Source: a virus
Virus record (IMG/VR): IMGVR_UViG_3300044620_000972
Span: 1-35,014 of that record
Direction: 5' to 3' (one strand)
Length of the DNA stretch: 35,014 nt
Shown: positions 1-7,320 of the stretch, in pieces
Position numbering within the stretch: position 1 is the first letter of the stretch
Layout: every line of letters starts with the position of its first letter
The notes under the pieces: model-generated
The model's input: the letters and a program-made list of their open reading frames with translations, nothing else
Database searches by the model: none
What the model was told of the DNA's origin: nothing
Program-made: the position numbers and the translations under genes

Positions 1-766
1 CTAAACCTTTACCATATACATCATTTCCAAACTTTATTTCATAAAAACCGTTCTCATTTAAACGTTTTTCGTAAACTTCACTAATTGTTTTAGTCAAAAA
101 CAGTGTTGAAACCTCTTGCCATTGCTTCCATGTATTAGTTTTAACGCTTTTTACATAAATATGTATGTTATTTCCATCTATAAACTTATTACTATCAGTA
201 GCATAAGATACATTTAATGTAAATTGTTCAAATTTCTCACCAATAGCAACATATGTTGGATAAGATTTGAATGTTCCTTGATATAAAACATTATTTTCTC
301 CAATAGAATCAATTCCTTCGTCTAAACCATCAAGTAATTTTTGAAATGTTACGTCATTAACAAAGCTATAATTGTAATTATCACTAATTACATAAGAATA
401 TCTTTTAAGACTATAAGTATTTTTCGGCAATTTTTGATTAGCAGATACTGTTATGTTTAAAGAAGATGTCGATAAACCATTTGGTTTATATCCAATCAAT
501 GAAACAAGCTTATTCATGTTCTCATACAACTCTGCATGAGAAAATGTTGATTCAGAAGATGTTTGGTTGAGATAAAATAATAAAACGTGATAAGAATAAG
601 CTAATATATCTATGATTCCAGACATATTACTAGCTTCAAAGTCAACATCTTGAAACAATCCACTCTCTTTTAGTCGATTTATGAGTAATTGCTTCATGCT
701 TAATGCATCAAAAGCTGCATAAGCATTTCTTGGGAGATTAAATTCTGTGTAATTTGATATACTCAT
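1..766 (-). CDS. 6: Baseplate wedge protein gp6-like, partial (3' end outside window)
   Basis: Only the N-terminal 255 residues are in the window; the frame is open to the left edge. The product begins MSISNYTEFNLPRNAYAAFD and continues with an N-terminal region typical of T4 gp6, including the stretch DVDFEASNMSGIIDILAYS and a helix ending in YLNQTSSEST. In T4, gp6 is the dimeric core of the baseplate wedge and helps trigger the change from hexagon to star during infection. The start at 766 lies 2 bases beyond the gp25 stop (768-770), so the two are almost certainly co-transcribed and the gene has no late box of its own. Family assignment rests on the N-terminal pattern and on the gp25 neighbour, the usual gp25-gp6 pairing. 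Confidence 0.8.
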   Translation of the reverse strand, partial: MSISNYTEFNLPRNAYAAFDALSMKQLLINRLKESGLFQDVDFEASNMSGIIDILAYSYHVLLFYLNQTSSESTFSHAELYENMNKLVSLIGYKPNGLSTSSLNITVSANQKLPKNTYSLKRYSYVISDNYNYSFVNDVTFQKLLDGLDEGIDSIGENNVLYQGTFKSYPTYVAIGEKFEQFTLNVSYATDSNKFIDGNNIHIYVKSVKTNTWKQWQEVSTLFLTKTISEVYEKRLNENGFYEIKFGNDVYGKGL

Positions 767-767
767 A

Positions 768-1250
768 TTATGAATTGTTTACAACATAGCCATTACTATT
801 CAATGTTCCTAATAAAGACACGTCTTTTATATTTAGAGAAGGAACATCAAACAAGATATCTATTTCGATTTCATTTTGATCTTCATATATAGTAATGTTT
901 ACACTAGTAAGTAGTATTCTAGTCTCATATCTGTTAATTACAGTATATATATCGTTCCTAATTTGATTAGCAACCTCCTCAGTTGCTGGTAAAAATAAGT
1001 ATCTTCTTAAATCTAACCCAAATTCTGGTTCTAATAACTTCTGAAGAGGTGCTGTAGTCAATAAATTTACCAAGGCATTCCTAATTGCAGCTACATCATA
1101 GTCAATTTTGATGTCATTTAGCTTATTTTTAGAGAAAGCATATGGGTTATCTACAGACTTATACTCTAAATCTAGATGAATATCAGTAAATTTATAGTTT
1201 TTATTCTCAACAGGTCTAGTTGGAAGACCATTTATTAAAACATTACCCAT
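768..1250 (-). CDS. 25: Baseplate wedge protein gp25 (GPW/gp25 family)
   Basis: This 160-residue protein is slightly longer than T4 gp25 (132). Residues about 52-90 carry the family signature: a helix AIRNALVNLLTTAPLQ, then PEFGLDLRRYLF, followed by a helix with Glu-Glu and Arg, and a C-terminal sheet rich in Ile and Val. Gp25 is the wedge component that contacts the sheath initiator and starts sheath contraction. The ATG at 1250 is set by a late box exactly 5 bases upstream (1256-1263). The gene is divergent from the plus-strand gene at 1283, with 32 bases between them, and leads a gp25-gp6 unit. Confidence 0.88.
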   Translation of the reverse strand: MGNVLINGLPTRPVENKNYKFTDIHLDLEYKSVDNPYAFSKNKLNDIKIDYDVAAIRNALVNLLTTAPLQKLLEPEFGLDLRRYLFLPATEEVANQIRNDIYTVINRYETRILLTSVNITIYEDQNEIEIDILFDVPSLNIKDVSLLGTLNSNGYVVNNS

Positions 1251-1255
1251 ATAAT

Positions 1256-1263
1256 TATTTAGA
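1256..1263 (-). promoter_or_regulatory. Late promoter of gp25 (TCTAAATA)
   Basis: The 8-mer TCTAAATA lies 5 bases before the ATG of gp25. By analogy with T4 late promoters, transcription would start at the A of the ATG. It is back to back with the promoter at 1270-1277. Confidence 0.75.
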
Positions 1264-1269
1264 AACAGA

Positions 1270-1277
1270 GCTAAATA
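1270..1277 (+). promoter_or_regulatory. Late promoter of the gene at 1283 (GCTAAATA)
   Basis: GCTAAATA is 5 bases before the ATG at 1283. This choice of start removes an upstream in-frame TTG (1220) that would lie inside gp25 on the other strand. Confidence 0.75.
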
Positions 1278-1282
1278 ATGGT

Positions 1283-1777
1283 ATGATTAAGAAAAAATTT
1301 GATTCACTATTAGAATCTAACCTCTCAAGACTTAGCAGAGGTGGTTATTTGGCTGGAGACTTCGTTGTAATCAAGAAAGGACTACAAAGTTCAAAGGAAT
1401 TTAAAGAATATATCAGTACAAATAAAGATCTAGAAGCTAAAATCAAAGAATGGCAGGATGGAGACTGCTATATTAGAGTAAAAAGTGTAGACGATTTATT
1501 CCCAGTTAAGTCTGGAGCGTTTTCACAGAACTCAAATGGTCTTTTTACCGTAAAATTAGCTAAAGATTACGGTGGAGGTCGCTTAAGTCAGGAAGAAATT
1601 GTACTTCCTATCTCATTTATTGATAAAGATGAGCGTGTAACTGATAATAATTACTATCCAGCATGGCCAGCATCAGCTACAATTGACTCTAAACAAACAT
1701 TAAAGCCAGTAGAAGTTGACTTTTCGGGGTCAAACAACACTGGCTTTAAGAATGGAGACTACAATCTCCCTAGTTAA
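1283..1777 (+). CDS. Hypothetical late protein
   Basis: This 164-residue protein is not recognised. It begins MIKKKFDSLLESNLSRLSRG, a short basic helix, and continues with GGYLAGDFVVIKK, a mixed alpha/beta middle (GDCYIRVKSVDDLFPV) and a Gly/Asn-rich C-terminus. No membrane segment or signal peptide is visible. The ATG at 1283 is chosen because a late box ends 5 bases upstream; the frame is open back to a TTG at 1220 inside gp25. The late promoter suggests a virion or assembly role, but this is inference. The stop shares the four bases TTAA with the convergent clamp loader gene (1774-1777). Confidence 0.7.
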   Translation: MIKKKFDSLLESNLSRLSRGGYLAGDFVVIKKGLQSSKEFKEYISTNKDLEAKIKEWQDGDCYIRVKSVDDLFPVKSGAFSQNSNGLFTVKLAKDYGGGRLSQEEIVLPISFIDKDERVTDNNYYPAWPASATIDSKQTLKPVEVDFSGSNNTGFKNGDYNLPS

Positions 1778-2706
1778 TTCAATATCTTACTCAAAGTAAG
1801 CATACAAGCATAACAATTGATCTCTTGATCAATCACAAAAGCTTGTCTATAGATGTATTCTGACAAAACTAGGATCATTTCTCGCTTTTTATTCTGATCT
1901 AGATTCATTTTATATACAAAATCTAGTATATTCTTGAGTAAAAGCGTGTAATCTCTATTAAAAGCTAACTCTCTATTCAAAATAAATGAACGTATCTCGT
2001 TTATTTTGTTAGAATTAACCATAGATAGTAGTTCTCCAACAAAAGAATTGTCCACACCAGACTTATTCAGCACCAATTTACCATTAAAAACGTTAAATTG
2101 GATGTCATTAATAGCTTTTCTAAGGTCTGGATAGTTATCTTTAACCAAATTAATGATATCTGGGAGTTGTTCCTTAACTATTTGAACCTTTTCCTTGGTT
2201 AAAATGCCTAAAATGTGCTTTACAGCAGAGTTTAAAGGGTAATTGAAGTCTAAAGTTTGACATCTTGACTGAATAGCAGGTATAATTTTATGTTTATAAT
2301 TAGCTGTGAGGATGAATCTTGTGTTAGAAGCGTATTCTTCCATGACATTTCTCAATGCACGCATACCTTCAATGCTAATACCATCAGCTTCATCACAAAT
2401 AATGACTTTCATCTTACCATCAGATGATTTAGTCATCGCAAACTGTACTACTTTGGACCTAATTGTATCAATACCAGCCTCATCCGAGGCATTAATGTAC
2501 AAATAATCGCAATCAAGTACCTCTTTAACGATGATTTTAGCTGTAGAAGTCTTACCAGTACCCGGAGAAGAGACAAATAACAGGTGAGGGATCTCCTTTT
2601 TCTTATCAAACTCACCAAGTTTAGCCAATGTTTCTGGGTTTAAAACCAGTTCTGACAGTGTTTTAGGTCTATATTTCTCACACCAAAGAGAATTAAATGC
2701 ATTCAT
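1774..2706 (-). CDS. 44: Sliding clamp loader large subunit, gp44-like AAA+ ATPase
   Basis: This 310-residue protein is close in length to T4 gp44 (319). The AAA+ core is complete: Walker A SSPGTGKT at residues 46-53, Walker B VIICDEAD at 101-108, sensor-1-like LTANY near 133-137, and the clamp-loader SRC motif at 147-149. The N-terminus LWCEKYRPKTLSELV is the usual start of clamp loader ATPases. With a small subunit (gp62 in T4, not seen in this window) it loads the gp45 clamp onto primer-template junctions. The ATG at 2706 overlaps the dUTPase stop region by a few bases, so it is the second gene of a dUTPase-clamp loader unit. It has no late box, in keeping with early expression. Confidence 0.95.
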   Translation of the reverse strand: MNAFNSLWCEKYRPKTLSELVLNPETLAKLGEFDKKKEIPHLLFVSSPGTGKTSTAKIIVKEVLDCDYLYINASDEAGIDTIRSKVVQFAMTKSSDGKMKVIICDEADGISIEGMRALRNVMEEYASNTRFILTANYKHKIIPAIQSRCQTLDFNYPLNSAVKHILGILTKEKVQIVKEQLPDIINLVKDNYPDLRKAINDIQFNVFNGKLVLNKSGVDNSFVGELLSMVNSNKINEIRSFILNRELAFNRDYTLLLKNILDFVYKMNLDQNKKREMILVLSEYIYRQAFVIDQEINCYACMLTLSKILN

Positions 2707-2709
2707 ATG

Positions 2710-3153
2710 TTATTTTCCAGAAGAACCAAAGCCTTTATCTCCACGGTCAGTCAATTCTTTCGTATCAGACCATGAAATATCAGCAGTTTCTAGTTTATAG
2801 AGCACTAACTGTGCAATCCTGTCTCCAGCCATGACAGTATAATCAAAATTTGTGTTATTGATTAGTGCAATACCCAACTTTCCTCTATATGGACAGTCAA
2901 TAACACCATTGAAAGCTGTAATACCGTTCTTAAAAAACAATCCAGACCTCGATTCAACTCTAATCCAGTAGTTTGGAGTGATGTGTGCAATCTCTAAACC
3001 GATATCAACATTAGTTGTTGAGTGTTTTGGAATCAATTTATTCTCAACAGCATACACATCATACCCACTATCCCCACATGTAATATGATTATTGTTCCTA
3101 GCTGGTAATTTTGCCAGTTCATGAGCCTTGATAAACTTAACTTGTGCTGCCAT
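2710..3153 (-). CDS. dut: Deoxyuridine triphosphatase (dUTPase)
   Basis: The enzyme cleaves dUTP to dUMP and pyrophosphate, keeping uracil out of phage DNA and supplying dUMP. From the ATG at 3153 the protein has 147 residues, normal for the trimeric all-beta family. All five motifs are present in order: DSGYDVYA (1), RSGLF (2), GVIDCPYRGKLG (3), GDRIAQLVL (4) and the C-terminal RGDKGFGSSGK (5), which closes over the active site of the neighbouring subunit. An in-frame TTG at 3189 would add 12 residues but would run past the promoter, so 3153 is preferred. The gene heads a two-gene early unit with the clamp loader. Confidence 0.95.
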   Translation of the reverse strand: MAAQVKFIKAHELAKLPARNNNHITCGDSGYDVYAVENKLIPKHSTTNVDIGLEIAHITPNYWIRVESRSGLFFKNGITAFNGVIDCPYRGKLGIALINNTNFDYTVMAGDRIAQLVLYKLETADISWSDTKELTDRGDKGFGSSGK

Positions 3154-3161
3154 AATCCACA

Positions 3162-3189
3162 ATCTTAACAAAAAAATCGTTGATGACAA
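3162..3189 (-). promoter_or_regulatory. Sigma-70-type early promoter for dUTPase and clamp loader
   Basis: A -35 element TTGTCA (3184-3189) and a -10 element TAAGAT (3162-3167) are separated by 16 bases. The -10 ends 8 bases before the ATG, so the leader would be only one or two bases. The -35 matches the consensus in 5 of 6 positions and the -10 in 4 of 6. Confidence 0.55.
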
Positions 3190-3199
3190 GAAAAATGTC

Positions 3200-3207
3200 G
3201 CTAAATA
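3200..3207 (+). promoter_or_regulatory. Late promoter of the gene at 3213 (CGCTAAATA context)
   Basis: GCTAAATA ends 5 bases before the ATG at 3213. It decides the start over three upstream in-frame candidates (TTG 3180, ATG 3183, ATG 3195). Confidence 0.7.
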
Positions 3208-3212
3208 CAGTA

Positions 3213-3689
3213 ATGAATGATGATCAAACCAATAAAGATGAAAATCTTAATGTAGATTCATTATTAGATCAATTAAAAACAATACCAATGCTAGGACAAA
3301 AGATAGAAGAACAGTCGGATGAGATCACAAAGAACAATTTAGAAGATTTTGTGATGAAATATGCTGGTAAACTCATCAAAAATGCTTCAGAATCAGTAGA
3401 TTATGTTAAAGAAATAGTACAATCTGCTCCAACTCCTGATGATGTTCTTGCTTTAGCTGAATTAGTTAAGTCAACTTCAAGTGCTTTAGACATCTTAAAC
3501 AAGATTATCATTAATGATAAGAAGATGGATACATCAATCAAGATAAAAACGATGGATGTAGAGAGTAGAAAAGAAGAATTGGAGACAAAAGTTGATGCAG
3601 CATTCGCTTTAACTAGAGACGAAATGCTTAAACGACTAATTGCTGACTCAAAAATTATTGAAGCTAATGTAGTTGATAATGAAAAGTAA
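3213..3689 (+). CDS. Candidate terminase small subunit, gp16-like
   Basis: The protein has 158 residues, predicted almost wholly helical, close to T4 gp16 (164). The central region is reminiscent of gp16: DFVMKYAGKLIKNASESVD, then a spacer with ALAELVKSTSSALDILNKII and KKMDTSIKIK, matching the gp16 layout of a helix with an Ala-rich face, an E/A-L-x-x-hydrophobic helix and a Leu/Lys-Asp-Met-Lys helix. Gp16 rings recognise phage DNA and activate the gp17 motor. Here the gene is about 18 kb from gp17 and on the other strand, whereas in T4 they are adjacent; no other gp16 candidate lies beside gp17. The start is fixed by the late box. The assignment is an inference from pattern and length, not a motif match. 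Confidence 0.5.
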   Translation: MNDDQTNKDENLNVDSLLDQLKTIPMLGQKIEEQSDEITKNNLEDFVMKYAGKLIKNASESVDYVKEIVQSAPTPDDVLALAELVKSTSSALDILNKIIINDKKMDTSIKIKTMDVESRKEELETKVDAAFALTRDEMLKRLIADSKIIEANVVDNEK

Positions 3690-5495
3690 TTAACAGCCAC
3701 TATTATTAATAAATTTCTGATTTAATGCTGAATCAGGATTCCATTTAACATACTTTATATATTCAGTATCAAATTTTGGATAATGCGATTTCCAATCTTT
3801 ACTATTTTGACTGAATTTTTTTGCTCTTTCAAAATCATTTCTATTAAAAAATATTGGAGCATGTTGAGAAGCTTCTTGAACATTCCATTTAGGTAATGGC
3901 TCTTTAGTATCTGCAATCGTAATAGTTAATTTTAATTCAGCAGATCTTCCAGCCAATTTAGATTTAAATATTTTTTTATCAGGTAAATATTCATCTATTA
4001 AAAATTTATATTTTCCACCTTTATTCAATAATCCGGGACCAGATGAGTCACCAACTTGCCTTCTTTCTGTCCATTTATTACCTGCTTTATCTTCACATTG
4101 AATTATCAATACATCTCCACGTTTTACTAGACCTTGTTTATATGCTTCAGGATTAACTGCTACTGTTCTTAATGGAACTATCATATTTCCAGCATTACCA
4201 TACCCAAGTTCACTACCAGTATCAGGACATTCATCCATTTGATATCCATAAGATGTTAATTTTACTTCACCAAAATTAAAGTTTAATGTTTTACCATTAG
4301 TTGGAACATTATCTAATGAAGTATTTGTCTCTACACCAGCCGCAACTGCTGGATTAATTTGTGCAGCACCACCAGTTACTACAGATTCACCTCCAGCGGA
4401 AGGACTTTCATAGTTATCATACTTCTTAGCTACCTTAGAATCACCATATTTCATATAATCTTTATTAGTTGGTATGTCTAAAGCTTTTTTATATGTATTA
4501 TTGGTAGCATAATGTCCCGGTGCTAGTGCTCCATTTATATCAATTAGTGATTTAACATTAGATGTTTTAACACCCAAATACTTTCTTTTTGAATAAGAAG
4601 TATTCATTGTTGGATCATATGGATTAAATCGCATCAAATGATCAAATCTTCTATGACAATCACCTAATGTTTGCTTAATTTTACCAGCAATTTCTGAATG
4701 TGACTCTGTAACTGCATTATATGTAGAGTTATCAGACATAAAAGGAAGCTTCAAACCCAATTTATCTAATGCAGTCCCTGCATTTACAGCAGCTTGTATC
4801 TTAACTTTTTGCTCTGAACTATATGCTGGCATGGCTCCAGCTGCCATAGTCATGCTAGTCGATACACTAAGTGAGTTAAAAACGCCCCTAAATGCTGGAG
4901 AAATTTTATTATATAAGTATGTTGGTATATTTGTTGGAGGTTGAACATTCATTCCACCACTTCCAGCAAAATTAAAAAATGAATTGTCTGTAATTCCTCT
5001 AGCAAAGTCTGTTAAAGTTCCTATAGAATCAGACATTGGAGTAAAATAATTACAAGATGGACTACATCCCTGTAAACCTTTTGCTAAAGAATTTAAAAAA
5101 TTTCTATCATTATTTGGTGAAGAATCCTCTTCAATTAAATCTACAACTTCAATATCAACAGTCCATTGTTGGGCTTTATCAAAAGCTTCTGTAATTTCTG
5201 CTTTAACTGGTTCTGTATAATAATCTGGAAATCCATCGAATCTTTTAATGAAGAAATTCAAAGTAGCTGTATCTAATTCTGGACCATATAATACAATTTT
5301 CTTCGAAAGATTCCTCAAAGCTTTCAATGGATTTGAAGATTTTTTGGCATTTTTTAAATCATACATCAATTCTACTTCTTTTGGAAATTCATCAGCAAAT
5401 TCACAATTAGTTGTATTCTTTTTCATGAATTCTGGATTCGGTCCAATTGCAATGGCTTCCAAAAACTCTGCGAAATTATTATTATATAACAACAT
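3690..5495 (-). CDS. Baseplate hub protein with predicted 3D-type cell-wall lytic domain
   Basis: The protein has 601 residues. Residues about 411-525 look like a 3D-type double-psi beta barrel, the fold of MltA/Sps-like lytic transglycosylases: RTVAVNPEAYKQGLVKRGD (compare VAVDPxxIPLGxxLxI) followed by VGDSSGPGLL and FLIDEYLPDKKIF (compare ADTGGAIKGxxIDxYF). The N-terminal half (about 1-200) is helical and unrecognised; residues 360-400 are a Gly/Ala/Asn linker. The gene follows the gp27-like hub gene, where T4 has its tail lysozyme gp5, so a role in piercing the peptidoglycan is inferred. The start at 5495 lies 5 bases from the stop of the gp27-like gene. Another possibility is a structural hub protein with a non-catalytic barrel. 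Confidence 0.55.
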   Translation of the reverse strand: MLLYNNNFAEFLEAIAIGPNPEFMKKNTTNCEFADEFPKEVELMYDLKNAKKSSNPLKALRNLSKKIVLYGPELDTATLNFFIKRFDGFPDYYTEPVKAEITEAFDKAQQWTVDIEVVDLIEEDSSPNNDRNFLNSLAKGLQGCSPSCNYFTPMSDSIGTLTDFARGITDNSFFNFAGSGGMNVQPPTNIPTYLYNKISPAFRGVFNSLSVSTSMTMAAGAMPAYSSEQKVKIQAAVNAGTALDKLGLKLPFMSDNSTYNAVTESHSEIAGKIKQTLGDCHRRFDHLMRFNPYDPTMNTSYSKRKYLGVKTSNVKSLIDINGALAPGHYATNNTYKKALDIPTNKDYMKYGDSKVAKKYDNYESPSAGGESVVTGGAAQINPAVAAGVETNTSLDNVPTNGKTLNFNFGEVKLTSYGYQMDECPDTGSELGYGNAGNMIVPLRTVAVNPEAYKQGLVKRGDVLIIQCEDKAGNKWTERRQVGDSSGPGLLNKGGKYKFLIDEYLPDKKIFKSKLAGRSAELKLTITIADTKEPLPKWNVQEASQHAPIFFNRNDFERAKKFSQNSKDWKSHYPKFDTEYIKYVKWNPDSALNQKFINNSGC

Positions 5496-5499
5496 ATCT

Positions 5500-6963
5500 T
5501 TATGATTTTAATAAACTTGTTAAACTTTCTTCTTTACCTTTTCCTTCTGTAGCAACTTTATATGGTTTTATCGTTTCGATATCATTCATATATGTCGAAT
5601 CAATAAAAACATGCTTAACATTTACTATAAAATGTCTACCATACGTATTTAATTCCCAATCATTCGGTTCCATACCATCACTTTCATTTAAACCAGCCAC
5701 AACATCTATAAATTTAGCACATTTTCTGTGTGACATCCCTTTCATAGTAAATTTATAAACATCATTCATAAACAATAATGACATTAATTTCTGATTTAAA
5801 AATCTTTTCTCATCTAATATAGGTGGTAAAGCTCCTTTAAATGAATCATAATTGTTATCTTTATTTGGATTTAAGTCAAAGTTTGGTTCTAAAGTATAAT
5901 TTGAAAATAAATTTTCAAAAGGTTGAATGAATAAATTTTTAAAATCTTCAATAAATGATTCCGAATTCAATGATAATGTGTTAAATATCATAGTTTTAAA
6001 TCCGGGAGATGATGATAATACTGAAGAATTTCTTAATAAATCAACAGTATGTTTAGATGATGCAGAATCCAAATAATATTCCATTATTTTGGAATCTTCA
6101 AAGTGAATGGAACTAAATGGATACTTGAAAGTTCTTTTAGAGTTACCAGCTTTAGTTTTTTTGTCAGATTGTGCTGCAAATATTAATGTTTCTAATACTT
6201 CTTCTGTATGTTTTTTAAAAATTGTCGAATAAGCTGTCAATTTAAACTTCTGATTGTGAGCGTCATATGATAAATATGTTGGAGATTTTTGATATGCATG
6301 AAAAGACATAACATAATTTAAAACATCCATATAAGTCATTACTCCATATGGAGTGAGATTGACTTCAGAAGATCCATCAGTATCAAATTGTGTAGTATCT
6401 ATAATGTCAGACGTTTTATATGCAGATTCTAATATTTTTTTAATCAGATCGCCAGTTTCCATAGCATTACCAGCATTTGTATCTAGATAACTATTAGGAG
6501 TTTTAGGTTGATTTACTCCAAATAAATTGAAAATACTTTCAGCTAATATATGCTGTGCCCACTCAACGAATGTAACTTTTTTACAAACGTATCCTTCATA
6601 TACAATATCTATACATTCAGTAACAAAAAATTTATGTTTTATAGCTAAATGTTCTTGCAGATTGTCATCATTTAAATCGGACTCTTCACCATTAGTAATA
6701 GGAAATATATTAATTGTAATTAAATCTCTTCCATTACCTAAAAACTCATAAGGAGCATCAGATTTTTCTAAAAAATTCAAATCATTATTAATAATCATCA
6801 TTCCATTGTTAAATGGATTAAAAATGTTATCTTCAACTTCCAGATAACGAACCATTGATCGATTTATTATGAAAAATTTATCGTTTTCAGTATTTTCCAA
6901 CATGATAAAGAAATGGTATTCTTTATCATTAAACTTCGCTTTAAATGATCCATCATTAGACAT
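5500..6963 (-). CDS. Baseplate hub protein, gp27-like
   Basis: The protein has 487 residues. The N-terminal 110 residues look like the first beta barrel of a gp27/gpD-type hub: NRSMVRYLEVEDNIFNPFNN followed by GMMIINNDLNFLEK and ITINIFPI, and then the conserved-looking helix-strand VTFVEWAQHIL. The rest is mixed, with a helical middle (GVMTYMDVLNYVMSFHAYQ) and a C-terminal sheet. Gp27 trimers join the tail tube to the spike. The position between gp53 and the lytic hub protein fits. The ATG at 6963 is 2 bases past the stop of gp53, so the gene is translated from the same message. Identity as gp27 is by pattern and order and could instead be another hub component. Confidence 0.6.
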   Translation of the reverse strand: MSNDGSFKAKFNDKEYHFFIMLENTENDKFFIINRSMVRYLEVEDNIFNPFNNGMMIINNDLNFLEKSDAPYEFLGNGRDLITINIFPITNGEESDLNDDNLQEHLAIKHKFFVTECIDIVYEGYVCKKVTFVEWAQHILAESIFNLFGVNQPKTPNSYLDTNAGNAMETGDLIKKILESAYKTSDIIDTTQFDTDGSSEVNLTPYGVMTYMDVLNYVMSFHAYQKSPTYLSYDAHNQKFKLTAYSTIFKKHTEEVLETLIFAAQSDKKTKAGNSKRTFKYPFSSIHFEDSKIMEYYLDSASSKHTVDLLRNSSVLSSSPGFKTMIFNTLSLNSESFIEDFKNLFIQPFENLFSNYTLEPNFDLNPNKDNNYDSFKGALPPILDEKRFLNQKLMSLLFMNDVYKFTMKGMSHRKCAKFIDVVAGLNESDGMEPNDWELNTYGRHFIVNVKHVFIDSTYMNDIETIKPYKVATEGKGKEESLTSLLKS

Positions 6964-6964
6964 A

Positions 6965-7309
6965 TTATCTTATTGAATCTAAAATTTCATTAATATATTC
7001 TGGCTTAATAATCTTTAATACTGATCCAGCTTTTATCATTTTAACAGGATTTTTAATATTATTAAATCTAACTATAACCCACCATAAAGTTTGATTACCA
7101 TATATTATGTGAGATAGTGTTGTGTAGGCCATAGAAGAATCTATAGTATAATAATCATATGCAGACCTATCTATTTCAGATGGGAATTTTACAGTATTAG
7201 ATATATTATAAAAAACATAAGAAGATTTGCCTTCTTCTTCTATTTCATACATATTAAATATGTTTTCATATCTACTAGGATTATGATATATATCTATTTT
7301 CCTTATCAT
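6965..7309 (-). CDS. 53: Baseplate wedge protein gp53-like
   Basis: This 114-residue protein has the gp53 family core AYTTLSHIIYGNQTLWWVIV followed by RFNNIKNP, then a beta strand GSVLKIIKPEYI. The pattern (start-up helix, YGN, WW, Asn-x-Ile-x-x-Pro) is also shared with LysM-like segments. In T4 gp53 clamps neighbouring wedges together around the hub. T4 gp53 is 196 residues, so this copy is short. A weak late-like box (TTTAATATAAT) precedes the ATG. The stop region abuts the gp27-like gene. Confidence 0.72.
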   Translation of the reverse strand: MIRKIDIYHNPSRYENIFNMYEIEEEGKSSYVFYNISNTVKFPSEIDRSAYDYYTIDSSMAYTTLSHIIYGNQTLWWVIVRFNNIKNPVKMIKAGSVLKIIKPEYINEILDSIR

Positions 7310-7320
7310 ATTATATTAAA

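Noticed and set aside
1220-1282. TTG start at 1220 for the gene ending at 1777
   Set aside because: It would overlap gp25 and pass through both late boxes; ATG 1283 has a box at the standard distance.
3180-3212. Earlier starts (TTG 3180, ATG 3183, ATG 3195) for the gene ending at 3689
   Set aside because: They lie upstream of or inside the late box, while ATG 3213 has the standard 5-base spacing.
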